A stretch of DNA of 64,000 nt, from NCBI GenBank assembly GCA_035578155.1, contig JAPWDM010000001.1:9512670-9576669 (forward strand), in the 5' to 3' direction. The stretch comes from Brachynemurus nebulosus (taxonomy: Eukaryota; Arthropoda; Insecta; Neuroptera; Myrmeleontidae). Position 1 is the stretch's first letter. Each line of letters opens with the position of its first letter. The notes under the pieces are model-generated. The model was not told where the DNA came from. It was given only the letters and a program-made list of their open reading frames with translations, and searched no databases. Below are positions 10,975 through 22,287 of the stretch, piece after piece. The position numbers and the translations under genes are program-made.

Positions 10975-13325
10975 ACTTTTTTTTCTACTCCTACTATTAA
11001 AAGTAACATTTTGTGCACGGCTAACTATATTTAAAAATTAACAATTGCCCACACTGTGCGGAAATACAGTGGGAAATTATTTCCCACGCCTTAATATAAT
11101 AAAAAAGTAGGTTGTTCCGTTAGTTTAATATATAATATATAGAAATAATACTAAAAATATACATATATGTATATTGATTATTTATTATTGTTTCCATAGT
11201 TTCAAAGTATGCTTTGGCAAAAATTTGAACATCTAAGCACTGACATTATAAATTTAAAAAATTTTTACTACTTAATTAAATTTTATTTTAATTATTTATG
11301 TTAAATTTTACGAAAAAAACTGTGCTCGTAGAAAAAGTATAGTGTAAAATGCGTGGGAAAAGCTTATTGTACAATATACTATTTTTGTACAGTTTTGTAA
11401 TTTTTTTTGTACTCCAGAACGATTTTTCCGTAAAATTGAAAAACACGAAGAAACTAACCAGAAAAAATATTTCACCCCTTCTATTTCCTCAACGAGAGAT
11501 ACACGGTACTCGTTGGAGGGGAAAAATTTCATAATTTATTAACAAAATCTAAACTAACAATATTATTAAATAGAAAAAAAAAACTTGATTGGAATTTTCT
11601 ACACTTAAAAATACTTTGTCTATGACTACAGTTTTTTATATTTTAATAAGAGAGTTGTCTTGTGTTTTATCTTAAACACCCTATATATACGATTAATGCG
11701 ATTTTTTGAAATTTAATAACTGTCAATTTCATGGTAATTTTGATTTTGACATTTTTTAAAATACCTACGTAGAGAAAAATGTGAACCAATTTTAAAATAT
11801 AATTTTAAGTCGAATGTGATATTTTATACTACAATGTTATTAAATGTCATAATATTATTTTTATTTATTTTTTCATGTGAAATATTTAAATGAAATTATA
11901 GGTGCAAGACTTATCTGGAAGTAATATTTTAACAGATTGAAAATTTTAGGAATTTTGACAGTGAATTTTTTTTTTTTTTTTTTACTGTTAATAATTATAA
12001 TTTCATTTTAAGATTATAGTCTTTAGTGACCAAACAATAAATAAGTGATTATGAAATTAGTGCATTCTGGCATCTACTTAATTTAGAGTCGTCAAGCTTG
12101 TATCATGCCAAGTTGATTACTATAAGAAAGACACTTCCCAGCGCTCCCATATACCACGCAATACGATTACCACTAATAATTGAATGACTTGCGTCACTTG
12201 AGTTAAATACAAATCGATTCACTCGAAATTTTTGGTGGGTCAACATTTTATTTTCACCTGTCCTGATTTTATTGGGATATTTCCGATTTTGATGGCAGAG
12301 CGGCCAGTCTCGATACGACACCAATTTTATCCCGATATTTTAAAAAATTTTTCTCCAAAAATATAATAAGTAACGAGTCAAAAAAAGTCTTTCTACTTTT
12401 CCTCGGGCGCCTTCTCAACCGATTAGCAAATTACAATTTATTTATCTGTTGTTACCCTTTCACGCAGTGATCATAATTCTTCCAAAATTTAGGACAACTT
12501 CTCTTTGGAAGTTTTAAGCTATTACTTTGACAATATAATAGTATATTGTACAATAAGTGGGAAAAGAGGCTTATTTCTCACGAATATGAGTTTGTTGCAC
12601 GAGTAGCCCGCCGGTCGAGTGCAACAATTCATATGAGTGAGAAATAAACTTTTTCCACGTATTTTACACTATACTTTTTCTACGAGCACATTTTTTTTCG
12701 TAAAATTTAACATAAATACCTAATTAAAATAAAATTTAAATAAGTAGTAAAATTTTTTTAAATTTATACCTAATGTTAGTGGTAAGATGTTCAAATTTTT
12801 GCCAAAGCATACTTTGAAACTATAGAAACAATAACAAATAATCAACATACATTTATGTATATTTTTAGAATTACATATCGTCGGGGATAGTGCAAATACG
12901 CGTAAGTAACATTGGATAATTCCGCGTATCTGACAAATGTAGCCAATTTAAAAATTCACAGGCAGTGAACGCAGGAACCTGATTAGCAGCTACCTCTTTG
13001 ATAGATACTTTGTTCGACTAACGGAGAGCAAGAAATCGCCCAATAACAATACCGCAGATCTATTGCCGTCAAGTGGCGACCCCGCGTATGTGGTCAGGTC
13101 TAATGTAGATACGCACTCTTTACCTATGGTATATACGCGGATTTGCACTATCCCCGACGATATGAGATTATATATTAAATCAGACATAGCCAACTTTTTT
13201 ATTATATTAAGCTGTGCGAAATAATTCCCACGGCTATTTCCACATAGTGTGGGCAATTGTTAATTTTTACATATAGTTAGCCGTGAGCAAAATGTTACTT
13301 TTAATAGTAGGAGTAGAAAAATAGT
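10975..13325. repeat. Large inverted repeat, arms about 10975-11395 and 12535-13325
   Basis: Sequence from CTACTCCTACTATTAAAAG through CAATTGCCCACACTGTG and CATAGTTTCAAAGTATGC to GTACAATATACTA recurs in inverted order in the second arm. The second arm is longer because of an insertion (12878-13160) and a 50-70 bp palindromic module (GTTGCACGAG..CGAGTGCAAC, about 12594-12630). The roughly 1.1 kb between the arms is unassigned. This may be two opposed copies of one repeat or the long ends of one element; no TSD was identified. Confidence 0.7.
12878..13160. mobile_element. 283-bp MITE nested in the inverted-repeat arm, TA TSD
   Basis: TCGTCGGGGATAGTGCAAAT at the left and its exact complement ATTTGCACTATCCCCGACGA at the right, flanked by TA (12876-12877, 13161-13162). 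It interrupts homology that is continuous in the other arm (about 11170), so it is the younger insertion. There is no coding capacity. Likely Tc1/mariner-type by target. Confidence 0.85.
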
Positions 13326-13780
13326 AGGTATATTGTGCAATAAGTGCGGGAAATTGTCGATTGCCCACGAAAGCAAAGTTGAGCGCACGAACGTAGTGAG
13401 TACGCTAATTCGCTTGAGTGGGGCAATCGACAATCCCGCACGAGTTGCACATACTACTTTTTATTACGAATTTCTTTTTTATTACTTTTTAAAATAATAT
13501 TTTTAAGTGTTCGTCTTTTTTTTTTCTGATTTAATTATCGTTTAAATTACTTTGTTGGTGGTTTCTATAGAAATAATTATGAAATATTTATTAAATGAAA
13601 AATTAAGAGGCGGCTTTGCGTGTTTTGATTAAATTTTGCGTGTTTTATTGTCAATTTGCGTGTGGAAAGTTACTTTCCAAACGCAAAAAAGTATGCGGGA
13701 AGAGTACAGTGAGCAAACAGCTATTTTGCGTACAGAAATGTGTGCGCCAAGTTAGTACTTCTCCCGTATGAGTAATAAAA
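13326..13780 (+). repeat. Dispersed repeat 'TATTGTGCAATAAGTGCGGG', copy 1
   Basis: Starts TATTGTGCAATAAGTGCGGG and ends about CTCCCGTATGAGTAATAAAA. It holds a strong stem-loop (ATTGTCGATTGCCCAC.. / ..GGGCAATCGACAAT) enclosing GCGCACGAACGTAGTGAGTA, and a second palindrome AAAGTTACTTTCC. A homologous copy lies inverted at 57942-58400. The ends are not inverted repeats of each other, so the class is unclear. Confidence 0.75.
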
Positions 13781-15189
13781 AAATTTTTCCCAACATTAAT
13801 ATGATTAAAAAAAGTATTTGAAATGTATATTTCTTTTTTTTATTTGAATAGATAGAAGACATCATAAAAACTAAACTAAAGTTACTAACAAAATTTTATT
13901 ACCCGAAAAAAATTGAGATATGTAATAAAATGTGTATTAGTTATTGAACATTTCATATCTTCAATATCATTTAATTGCGGACCAAGTATCATTAAAAATA
14001 TTTCTAAATTTTTTTAACACTCTTGTACTTGTGTATGATTCAATCAATTCAGTTTTAAAATTATTTTTAAGTACGAATAAATTTTAATAAAAATGTACAT
14101 TCTTTGAGAATGAAACTAATAGCTTGTTCTCATCGAGGTGGTAAATAGTAAGTAGAACGCCTAAGTCGTTAATTTATATTGTATCTTTGTGTACTACTTA
14201 TGTATTTCTTTCTTATCATTTCGGTGTAAACGTCATACTAGATAGTTTTTTCCGCTAATGGAAATAATATGGATCGCTTAGAGTTTGGACGAAAATAACA
14301 TATCGTAAAATGAGTGCAGTCGGAGAGGAACGTCTCACGGTAACTTAACAAATTTTTTCATTTATGTCCGGAATTTCGGAAACAAGGTGAAATCCCCATT
14401 TCACTTGTCAGTTCTCATAAATGTATTAGTCAAAAGTCGACAAGTGTATTGTGTGGCTTGTACAAACATTTCAAGAAATTTTAAAATCTAATTCCGTTTT
14501 AAGTTATCCTTGGGCGTATTGTAATACTCGGAACTGAATTTACTTATATACGGATGTAACAAAATATTTTCACAGTTGGAGAACGCCTTTTAAACGCATT
14601 TTACAATAAAGCTATCAAGTGCTGCTCATAATAAACTTGTTCTAAGAAGTAAAACAGATACAACATATTTTTTTTGAAAAACTTTGTGTGTTTATTACCG
14701 GAAGTAATAATAACATAAGAGAAGAATAAAAAAATTTGCCGGCCGTCTTATTTATTTGTAACACATGTTTTTAAAATGTAATTGAATTGAGTATTTAATA
14801 TTGTTTTATATATCTAATATGTATATACGTTATTTCATAACAAAGATGTGAATTGTTAAATGTTTAGTGAATTTAGTTAGTACCCTTGTCACAGTGTCCT
14901 GCGTAACATAAAGAATTTGTCAGTTTTTCTCGAAAATAATGATTCGAAAATCTATCGTACCTATTTAATTTTTTCTGTTCTTTACAACAGCGTAATGAAA
15001 ATTTCAAAAAAACTTTTGAAACAAAAAGTTTGTTTTTAATTTTTCTTGAAAACCAATGTACTTAGAACAATTATTAACCTGTACGTAAGCCACTATGTAA
15101 CTATGGAGATTTTTTTTTGAAATTTGAAAAAATGGCAGCGGTTTGAATAAAAAGTAGAAGATTTAAGCGTTTTTTTTAACAGTTTTCCG
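13781..15189. other. Unassigned spacer
   Basis: No gene recognised. CACAGTGTCCTGCGTAACAT near 14892 resembles CGCAGCATCCTGCATAACAT near 44895 and the complement near 27735, suggesting fragments of a shared repeat end. Confidence 0.4.
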
Positions 15190-15507
15190 TGTGAAAAAAT
15201 AGGACTATAATAACTTTTTTTTATAAAAAAAAAACTGAAATAAAATGTTTCTACGTGAAAATTAATGCTTTATCTTGTTTATAGAAGCAACTTCTAAGGA
15301 AATTTCTAAGTTTTGAACGTTTTAAGTGATGTTTTTTCGATGAAACTTTTTTTATGCGGTCCAGACCAACCACATAAAAAAAACTTTTTTGTACAATCTA
15401 GATCGAACTATACTTTTTATAGCTATTTATGATATTTTTGAATATATTTTTTTGGTGCGATTTTTTTTAGGCGGTCCCTATCCACCACACAAAAAAGAGT
15501 TCAGCTG
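15190..15507. mobile_element. Truncated relative of the 51.6-53.1 kb element, with CAGCTGAA end
   Basis: The right end GAGTTCAGCTG (15497-15507) followed by TA matches the pogo/Tigger-style end GGTTCAGCTG at 53144. Sequence at 15190-15380 corresponds in inverted order to about 52790-52960, including TTTTTTATGCGGT. No left terminal repeat was found, so this is a fragment or rearranged copy. Confidence 0.5.
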
Positions 15508-15710
15508 TATTCTGTCACAATTTCAAACTTATAGCTGGGAAATTTTCACTCTGAGAGTGGATATCGTTTTTAAAAAGGGCATTTCGAGACGAAAGACGCC
15601 AAAAGACACCTATCGATCCACAGAATTTTGTATTTAGAATGAATCCATTGATCCATGGTCGTAGCGACCGTAATAATTCAAATTTAAATTTGAAATTTCG
15701 AGAGACTGTA

Positions 15711-15782
15711 TGTACTTTAAGATAAGACCAAAAAGATTTTGACAGCATAACTGTACCTAGGTACTTTAAGATAAGACCAAAA
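15711..15782 (+). repeat. Short direct duplication, period about 51 bp
   Basis: TACTTTAAGATAAGACCAAAA occurs at about 15713 and again at about 15763. Two units, no coding content. Confidence 0.7.
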
Positions 15783-15873
15783 CAAAAATGGATTTTTTCA
15801 AAATTCTATACTGTGATGGTACGCTAATCATGGATTAATATCTTAATTGTCAATTAATAATGTTGCTGTAATC

Positions 15874-16204
15874 TAAGGTGACCAGACGTCCCGATTTTGG
15901 CGGGACAGTCCCGTTTTTTGGAAGACTCTCACGCGTCCCGCTGATTTTTAAAATGTCCCACTTTTATATCTGCATTTCTTATTTTAAATGTAATTGACGT
16001 TTTTTTTTTTTTGCTCATCAGTTATTTTTTTTGAGAGAAAGTTCGTAAAGTTTCTAATTGACGTTTTTCAGTTATTTTTTAAGAGAAAATTCGAAAAAAA
16101 AGTAGAAAAAATTAAGATTAGGGGCAAAAGGTAGGGGCGGCATTTTCACGGTGCTTTTCATCCCATTTGTCCCGCTTTGTCTCAATGAAAATCTGGTCAC
16201 TTTA
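15874..16204. mobile_element. 331-bp hAT MITE with exact 8-bp TSD
   Basis: Ends TAAGGTGACCAGAC and (complement of the right) TAAAGTGACCAGATT are inverted repeats with one or two mismatches. The identical 8-mer CTGTAATC flanks both sides (15866-15873, 16205-16212), which is diagnostic of hAT. The TIR-adjacent GTCCCG repeats make short palindromes. Non-coding. Confidence 0.9.
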
Positions 16205-17473
16205 CTGTAATCGGCCATAAGTTTGCTAGTTTCATTTTTTACAAATAACTATCAAGTTTTTGAATTGTAACATTAGCTATCGCCACACTTAAATTTGGAA
16301 ACAATTTATGTATCAATTTCTTTTTATCGTTTGTTTATAAAATTGTTTTGATTTCTATTTAACCTTTTATTCTACTTTTTAATTGTTTTTACAAAATATA
16401 AATGGCATAAGTTATTAAGTTGAATATACTATCATGTATTATTTGCTTATTTTTATTTTATAGGTATATATATTCTACATAAATTATTAAGTGTTTTCTA
16501 ATATGTATTCAGCCCCTATTGCCCGCTTGATTATAATCAGTGCTAATTGAGAACTGACTGACATCCCCTATAGTCAATAAATATTATTATTTGACATGAT
16601 GTGATTTAATACTTGCATTCAATTAGCTACTTTGTATCGGATGTAAATATCATATATTTGCAATGGGGTACTTGACAGATCAAAACAATTTTTTGCAATT
16701 CCGGGACTAAAATACATGACTTAATCCTTCAGAATAGGAGTAAAGTGTGATTTTCAGTTAAAAGGGACTAAAAATATTTATATTCCCGCTTTTAAGCTAA
16801 TCAACAAGCAAAATTTACAGAGCATCACCAATCGGCAAGCGTAGTTTAACTTAAACCAAATGGTGTTGCTAGGTTATTTAAAATAATAAACAAATTCAAA
16901 CTTGAATGATTTGTCCGAAATATAAATTTACACCAAATTTATAATGTATCTAATATTAATTTGCGTAAGGAATTTGTAGAGGAAAAAATATCATTATTGA
17001 AACACAATGTAATAAGTAGATTCGACTTTGTAAAATTTATGTCATATAAATTTACACCAAATTTATAATGTATTTATTATTAAGTTATAAAACACAAACA
17101 AAAACATTCTCATTTTGCTGTTCAATTTGTGTAATTTCTCTATCTTTGGGTTCTTAGAATGAACCTTAATCGCATTAGCATATAGTTACGGGAGCGAACT
17201 AGTATACGGTCTGGACGCGAGCGAACTAGTATACGACCCTTCAGGGTTATCTGATCGCGGTAGCGAACTAGTGTGCGCCGTCTTTTCCTAGCTATAAGAA
17301 AAATAAAAAGTGTTTTTTCTTAGTTACATGTTGTAGTCACCTGTTGCTATTTAGAGAATGTGACGTAACTGATCTGATGTGACTGATGTTTTCGCATAAT
17401 TTTTTAAAAGAAATATTCAGTGTTTCTAACAAATTTCAGAATCATTTTTAAAAATGAAAAATATATATATGTA
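16205..17473. other. Spacer with repeat modules and a short GC-rich cluster
   Basis: About 16790-16905 is homologous to 23860-23975 (CTAATCAACAAGCAAAATTT, ATCACCAATCGGCAAGCG). TATAAATTTACACCAAATTT occurs at about 16920 and again at about 17046. The GCGAACTAGT cluster at 17192-17277 is listed separately. No gene is seen. Confidence 0.5.
17192..17277 (+). repeat. Three spaced copies of GCGAACTAGTATACG
   Basis: GAGCGAACTAGTATACG at 17192 and 17219, and the variant TAGCGAACTAGTGTGCG at 17261 (spacings 27 and 42). The core ACTAGT is palindromic. This GC-richer patch stands out against its surroundings. Function unknown. Confidence 0.6.
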
Positions 17474-18100
17474 TTAGGGTGGTCTTTAAAAAACTAATAT
17501 TTAAAAATTACTAGGGGCACCCGTTCATTTTGTTCCACAATATGAAAAAAGACTTCCGTAAAAATTTTAGATTTTTAAAAACTGTTTTAGGGGTCGCTAC
17601 CAAGTTTTGAATTTTCAAAATAATCGAAGATTTTTAAAAAATTTTTAAAAAATTTCATCAAGTTTGTGAGCACCAAAGTGACATTTATTATGAATTAAAT
17701 AATAAATTAGGACAATACATAAACTTTTAATTACATATAACTTACTCATAGCTCATTGAATGGGTGTTCCCAGAGCCTGAATGGCACTGCAAAGCGGATG
17801 TCTGGGAACATCTATTTAATGAGCTATGAGTGAGTGATATGTAATTAAAAGTTAATGTAGTGTCCTAATTTATTATTTAACTCATAATCAATGTCACTTT
17901 GGTGCTCACAAACTTTATGAAATTTTTTAGAAATTTTGAAAAATCTTCGATTATTTTGAAAATTTAAAACTTGGTAGCGACCCCTAAAACATTTTTTAAA
18001 AATCTAAAATTTTTATGGAAGTCTCTTTTCATATTGTGGAACAAAATCAACGGGTACCCCTAGTAATTTTTAAATATTAGTTTTTTAAAGACCACCCTAA
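17474..18100. mobile_element. 627-bp near-perfect palindromic element, TA TSD
   Basis: TTAGGGTGGTCTTTAAA at the left is mirrored exactly at the right, and complementarity continues almost to the centre near 17787, including GGGGTCGCTACCAAGTTTT and TGAGCACCAAAGTGACAT. TA flanks both ends (17472-17473, 18101-18102). The unpaired centre is about 40-50 bp around CCTGAATGGCACTGCAAAGC. Non-coding foldback, probably Tc1/mariner-type by target. Confidence 0.9.
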
Positions 18101-18911
18101 TATGTATGCATAAAATGCATAAATATACGTATTTTAAAATAATTTCCTAAAATTAGTCAAGTACTCCATTACATAAATAGATATTATATTACTATCTATA
18201 CTGAATATCAGAGGCAATTTTAGGATTTTTATTTCTGATAGCCCCAAATTTTTCTATATTTATTATAATATTATAAACATGTAATTTTATTTTACTTGAA
18301 GCTATTTTACTTTCACAGAGGTGACGCTCCGATTAATCAACATTTATCTTAATTATGTACTTACCATTAAATTGAATTGAATTATAAATTAATAAGAACA
18401 ATTACGGTGTTACATCTCCCTCCCTCCTCGCACCACTTCGTAAAAGTTAGAATACCTACAAGCGAAATAAAGCAAAAATGTGTATGTAACAAGTTAGCTA
18501 TTATTCGCATTTGTATTCTCATTCGCTCTAGTAGTGTTTTTTTGTTATTCGAAGTATCACTAATTTAAACATACCTATATATTATATACATATATGTATT
18601 CACATATAATAATTATGCGTTAAAAGACGATTAAAAATAAACATTTAATTATTTTATATCATACAATGTTGCACACAAGTTATGAGCTGATACAAAGTTA
18701 CGCAAAATAGTGAACAATAGGACATGTACAGTACATTATTATTATTGTTATTACTAGTGATATGTACAATCGATCATTTAATTATCAAATATGTAGCGAC
18801 GTCCTTTCCGATCGATCATTCGCTCATTAAAATATCTCGAATAAAGTAATTCGATTATTTTTCATTCGAGTGATTTTATATCTTGTAAAGTCATGTGATG
18901 AGATATTTTAA
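18101..18911. other. Unassigned spacer
   Basis: AT-rich sequence. No gene, strong repeat or terminal repeat recognised. Confidence 0.4.
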
Positions 18912-19780
18912 GGGCAGGGTAAGGTATTAAAATAGTTTTTTTTGCATTTTTTTTTTTAAATTTTTTTAACTCAATGCATAATATCTCAAGAATATTGTCT
19001 CAAAATTTCAAGTTGATTGGAGCAAAATTGACGAAGTTATAAGCATTTTTGTTGTTACCTGGCAGATGTTTCGCTCTCTATATATATATCTCTCTCTCAG
19101 TTATATTATGGAAATTTCAATGGAAGTACTAACGTGTTTATACCTGTACTGTATATTTTGTCAGTGTAGGGTACAAAATTTAGTTTAGCAGTAAGTATTT
19201 TATATCAGTTTTATACAAGAATTTTTAAGTGTTCAAAACTTTAAAGCGTTTTCCCCACAGCTCACGTTTTCAAAGTCGGTGCCCCTCATAACTTCAAAAC
19301 TACAGCACCGATCCATTTTGAACACTATTTCTGTACATAATTTACGAGGTAACGCTGGAGAGTTTTTTTCAAATTTATTAATAATTTTTATTTTACAATA
19401 ACAAATTAGCCAATTTTTTTCGTAAAAATCGTGTTTTTCCAAAGTGTTCCAAAAAAGTGAAAAATTGAAATTTCGAAAAACCCTCCCAGCGTTACCTGAG
19501 AAAAACTATTATCTAACGAATGAACTTTAATTTTTTTATTTCGGATAATCCAGCACCAAGTTATGAGGGGCACCGCAATTCTACTTTTTTCCGAGACACG
19601 TTCGAATAATTGCTGCCATTACTGTATTTTTTAATATTTCTTCGTGAAAATTTTATACAATATTCTTCAAATGTTATACTTTAATGTACCACTGGTTTTA
19701 ATAAAGAGATTTTAACTGTGTCGTCACAAAAAAATAATAAAAACATGCCTTTTTTTGTACGAATTAACCTTACCCTCCCC
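18912..19780. mobile_element. 869-bp TTAA-flanked MITE with GGGSAGGGTAAGG ends
   Basis: Left end GGGCAGGGTAAGGTATTAA and right end (complement) GGGGAGGGTAAGGTTAATT, with perfect TTAA on both sides (18908-18911, 19781-19784). There is no coding capacity; the 69-codon minus frame at 19233-19442 lacks any motif. TTAA suggests piggyBac or Kolobok. Confidence 0.8.
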
Positions 19781-20421
19781 TTAAGAAATAAGCATACCAT
19801 TATTCCAGTTCAAAATGATTTCTGAAAGATAAAAGATTGAATATCAGTGTACAATAAATCCTTAAGTTTACATTAAAAATATACAATAATTAAGACTGAC
19901 ATTAAAAATTTATATAAAATGTAGTTTAGGGAGCGTCCATAAACTTCGTAGCTTAGTTGGGGGGGGGGGGGGTATACAGAAAGCTACGCTGGACTAGATA
20001 GGGAGAGTGCGAACCAGAGTCGAGCTGCGTAGTTTTATTTGGAACAATTAAAATAATCTTAAATTTTAATATTAAAATTCATTAATAAGGTAACGTAAGG
20101 GTAATATGGCCACCTTAAGGTTTGAAGCATTACAACTATCTGAAAACAAATAAAAGAGGGAAATAAATAATAGCCCATTATTCTACGACTAATCGTTTAT
20201 TAATGTTATAGTAAATTAGGAACATTCAGTTTTTAGTTTTTAGAAATTTTTGGTTTTTTAAAAAATGTGCAAAATGGCCATATTTCCGTACATAGGTGAA
20301 AATATGGCCAACTCTAGCCACATCAACATTATGTAAAATTTTAAGAAAAGCAATTTATTTAAATATTTTAATGAAATATTTCTTTTAACAATAATATTGA
20401 AGAAAAATATTCAATAAATTA

Positions 20422-20631
20422 TTAATTTTCGCAACTTGGGCATAAGAGATTACCCTTGTCTTCAGAAGTCAGACCAGGTATATCCACATTAGATTTTGAA
20501 CCAGGTTTATCTACATCAGATTTTGGACCAGGTTTATCAACGTCAGATTTGGGACCAGGTTTATCCACATTAGATTCTTTCAACTGAAACATTTGTTTTA
20601 TTGTTATGTTATCCTGGGCCACAGTGTCCAT
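20422..20631 (-). CDS. Small repeat-containing ORF of unknown function (69 aa)
   Basis: I do not recognise this protein. It contains four imperfect repeats of the unit (S)DVDKPGPK, residues about 20-55, and ends LLCPSCEN, which has a CxxC pair. It lies inside element A, upstream of the nested insertion in its own reading direction. It could be the remnant of a transposon protein with a tandem-repeat linker and a broken zinc motif, or a chance frame over a 33-bp DNA tandem repeat. I favour the second. Confidence 0.25.
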   Translation of the reverse strand: MDTVAQDNITIKQMFQLKESNVDKPGPKSDVDKPGPKSDVDKPGSKSNVDIPGLTSEDKGNLLCPSCEN

Positions 20632-21410
20632 ATTAACAGGTTAGAATCTGTTGTTAAAAAATCCACTGTATCAAAAAAATATCCGTTTTTCACAAAAAAC
20701 ACTTTCCATATCAGAACTAGAATTAAAAAACGCCGTGAGCAGCGGGGCCCCATCACGGTAGTCGAATTTTCCCCTTCATCTTCGGTATTGAATGTCTACA
20801 AGCGAAATGTGATTGAAAGTCTACAACCGAATTGTCATTTTGTTGGTTTCAAAACTGGTGATGAGTGTTCGGCTGATCGAGGCTTTAAAAAAAGGTTTTA
20901 AGTATTTAAGGGCTGTATCTCAGTAAATTTCAATTTTGTGCCGAAAACAGGTAGCAGAAAAAAAGCCAACACAATTCGTACGAGGACATTCCTGCCCATG
21001 TTTATCCGCTAATTGCCTTTATGTTTTAGTTTTAAATATTAAAAAAGGACCTTCAATAGTAAACTGGAAGGCCTTTATAAAGATATTTTTTCTTTCCAAA
21101 AAAATCCAAAATTTCTATTTTATAAATACTAAAAATTCAAAATTCCTAATTTATAAATAAACAGTGACTTTAATAACATTTTTAAATTACTTAATATGTA
21201 CGTATTTCATTTGTCATAAAAGTAAGTTCACTTTTTTTTAAATTTTTTAAAATTACTATTCGCCTACTTGTATTTAGAATAAACATAATGCTTTTAAAAC
21301 ACATTTAACAATAGCATTCAATTCCGATGTAAAAATGGGAGAAGTGGGGGGAAAAGTGATGTGGACTCCCTACAAGGTACTAGCTGGATACTAACTGAAT
21401 ACACGTACAA

Positions 21411-22190
21411 AATTTCAGCCCTCTAGGTTTCCTTATGGAGTCTCTAGACGTGTTAGAAAACAAGCAAAAAAATTAAGGAAATATTGGCGTAAAAATCGTG
21501 GGGGTAAGGGTTAAAAGTTGAAACCTCCAAAAAACAGTGTCTGGCTATTAGCTTAACCTGTACACCAAATTTCAGCCCTCTAGGTTTATTTGGGGAGATT
21601 TTGACCCGAACGAAACTGTTAAAAAACAAGAAAAATCATGTTCTTTTGGGTATAAAAATGGTGGGGGTAGGGGTTAAAAGTCGAGACCCCCAAAAGGCAC
21701 CCCCTTGATACTAACTCAATCCGAATACAAAATTTCAGCCCTCTAGGTTTATTCGGGTGACCTGTGCGAGTGGTACAAACTTCGAAAACGTCGAAAATGC
21801 ATGAAATTGTAGCTTAAAAATGAGGGGGGTGGGGGTAAAATATTAAAACCTCCAAAAAGCACAACCTAGGTACGAACTTTATCAACACACCAAATTTCAA
21901 CCCTCTACGTTAATTCTGGGGGGCTGGGGGCCTGTTAGATCCAGCGAAAATCGTTTTTCCCCCCTCTACTCCCACCATATCATCCTAGGAAGCTGAATTT
22001 TGGATATGTTGTAGATAATTGACCGAAACATTATTTAAAACCGGTTTGGAAAAGTTTTATTGCTTTTCCGCCCCCCACCACCCCCTTAAAGGTCGGGTCC
22101 GAAAAAAAATTTGCCCAAAATTTGACCCCACTTTGATAGTATTGTTGTGCATCGGAATAAGCCCCACTTACCAAATTTCATCTCTTAACT
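21411..22190 (-). repeat. Four to five diverged tandem units of about 160 bp
   Basis: AATTTCAGCCCTCTAGG or a variant starts at about 21411, 21568, 21731 and 21893, with a weaker relative at about 22174. Spacing is 157-163 bp for the first four. Between them recur GTGGGGGTA..GGGTTAAAAG and CCCCAAAAGGCA-type blocks. The same array is present, inverted, in the copy at 54.3-55.2 kb. Confidence 0.75.
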
Positions 22191-22228
22191 TCCATAGGGG
22201 GGCCCTACACATATTAAAAGGTTGCGGG

Positions 22229-22231
<3 letters not shown>

Positions 22232-22283
<52 letters not shown>
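22232..22283. repeat. (AT)n microsatellite inside the HINE-like repeat
   Basis: About 26 uninterrupted AT dinucleotides. A microsatellite occurs at the same relative position in the other two copies (54252, 61363). Confidence 0.95.

Positions 22284-22287
<4 letters not shown>

Noticed and set aside
13326..13780. Inverted repeats considered as bacterial-type terminators or CRISPR-like spacers
   Set aside because: The genome is eukaryotic by content; repeats are palindromic modules of a dispersed element with no regular spacer-repeat periodicity.
20593..20901. 102-codon plus-strand frame in element A
   Set aside because: It crosses the junction between element A and the nested HINE-like repeat, including its stem-loop, so it is an accidental fusion.
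20936..21160. Frame starting MCRKQVAEKKPT, also found at 55270-55575
   Set aside because: It occurs twice only because the whole non-coding repeat is duplicated. The residues are not better conserved than surrounding DNA by eye, and no domain is recognised.
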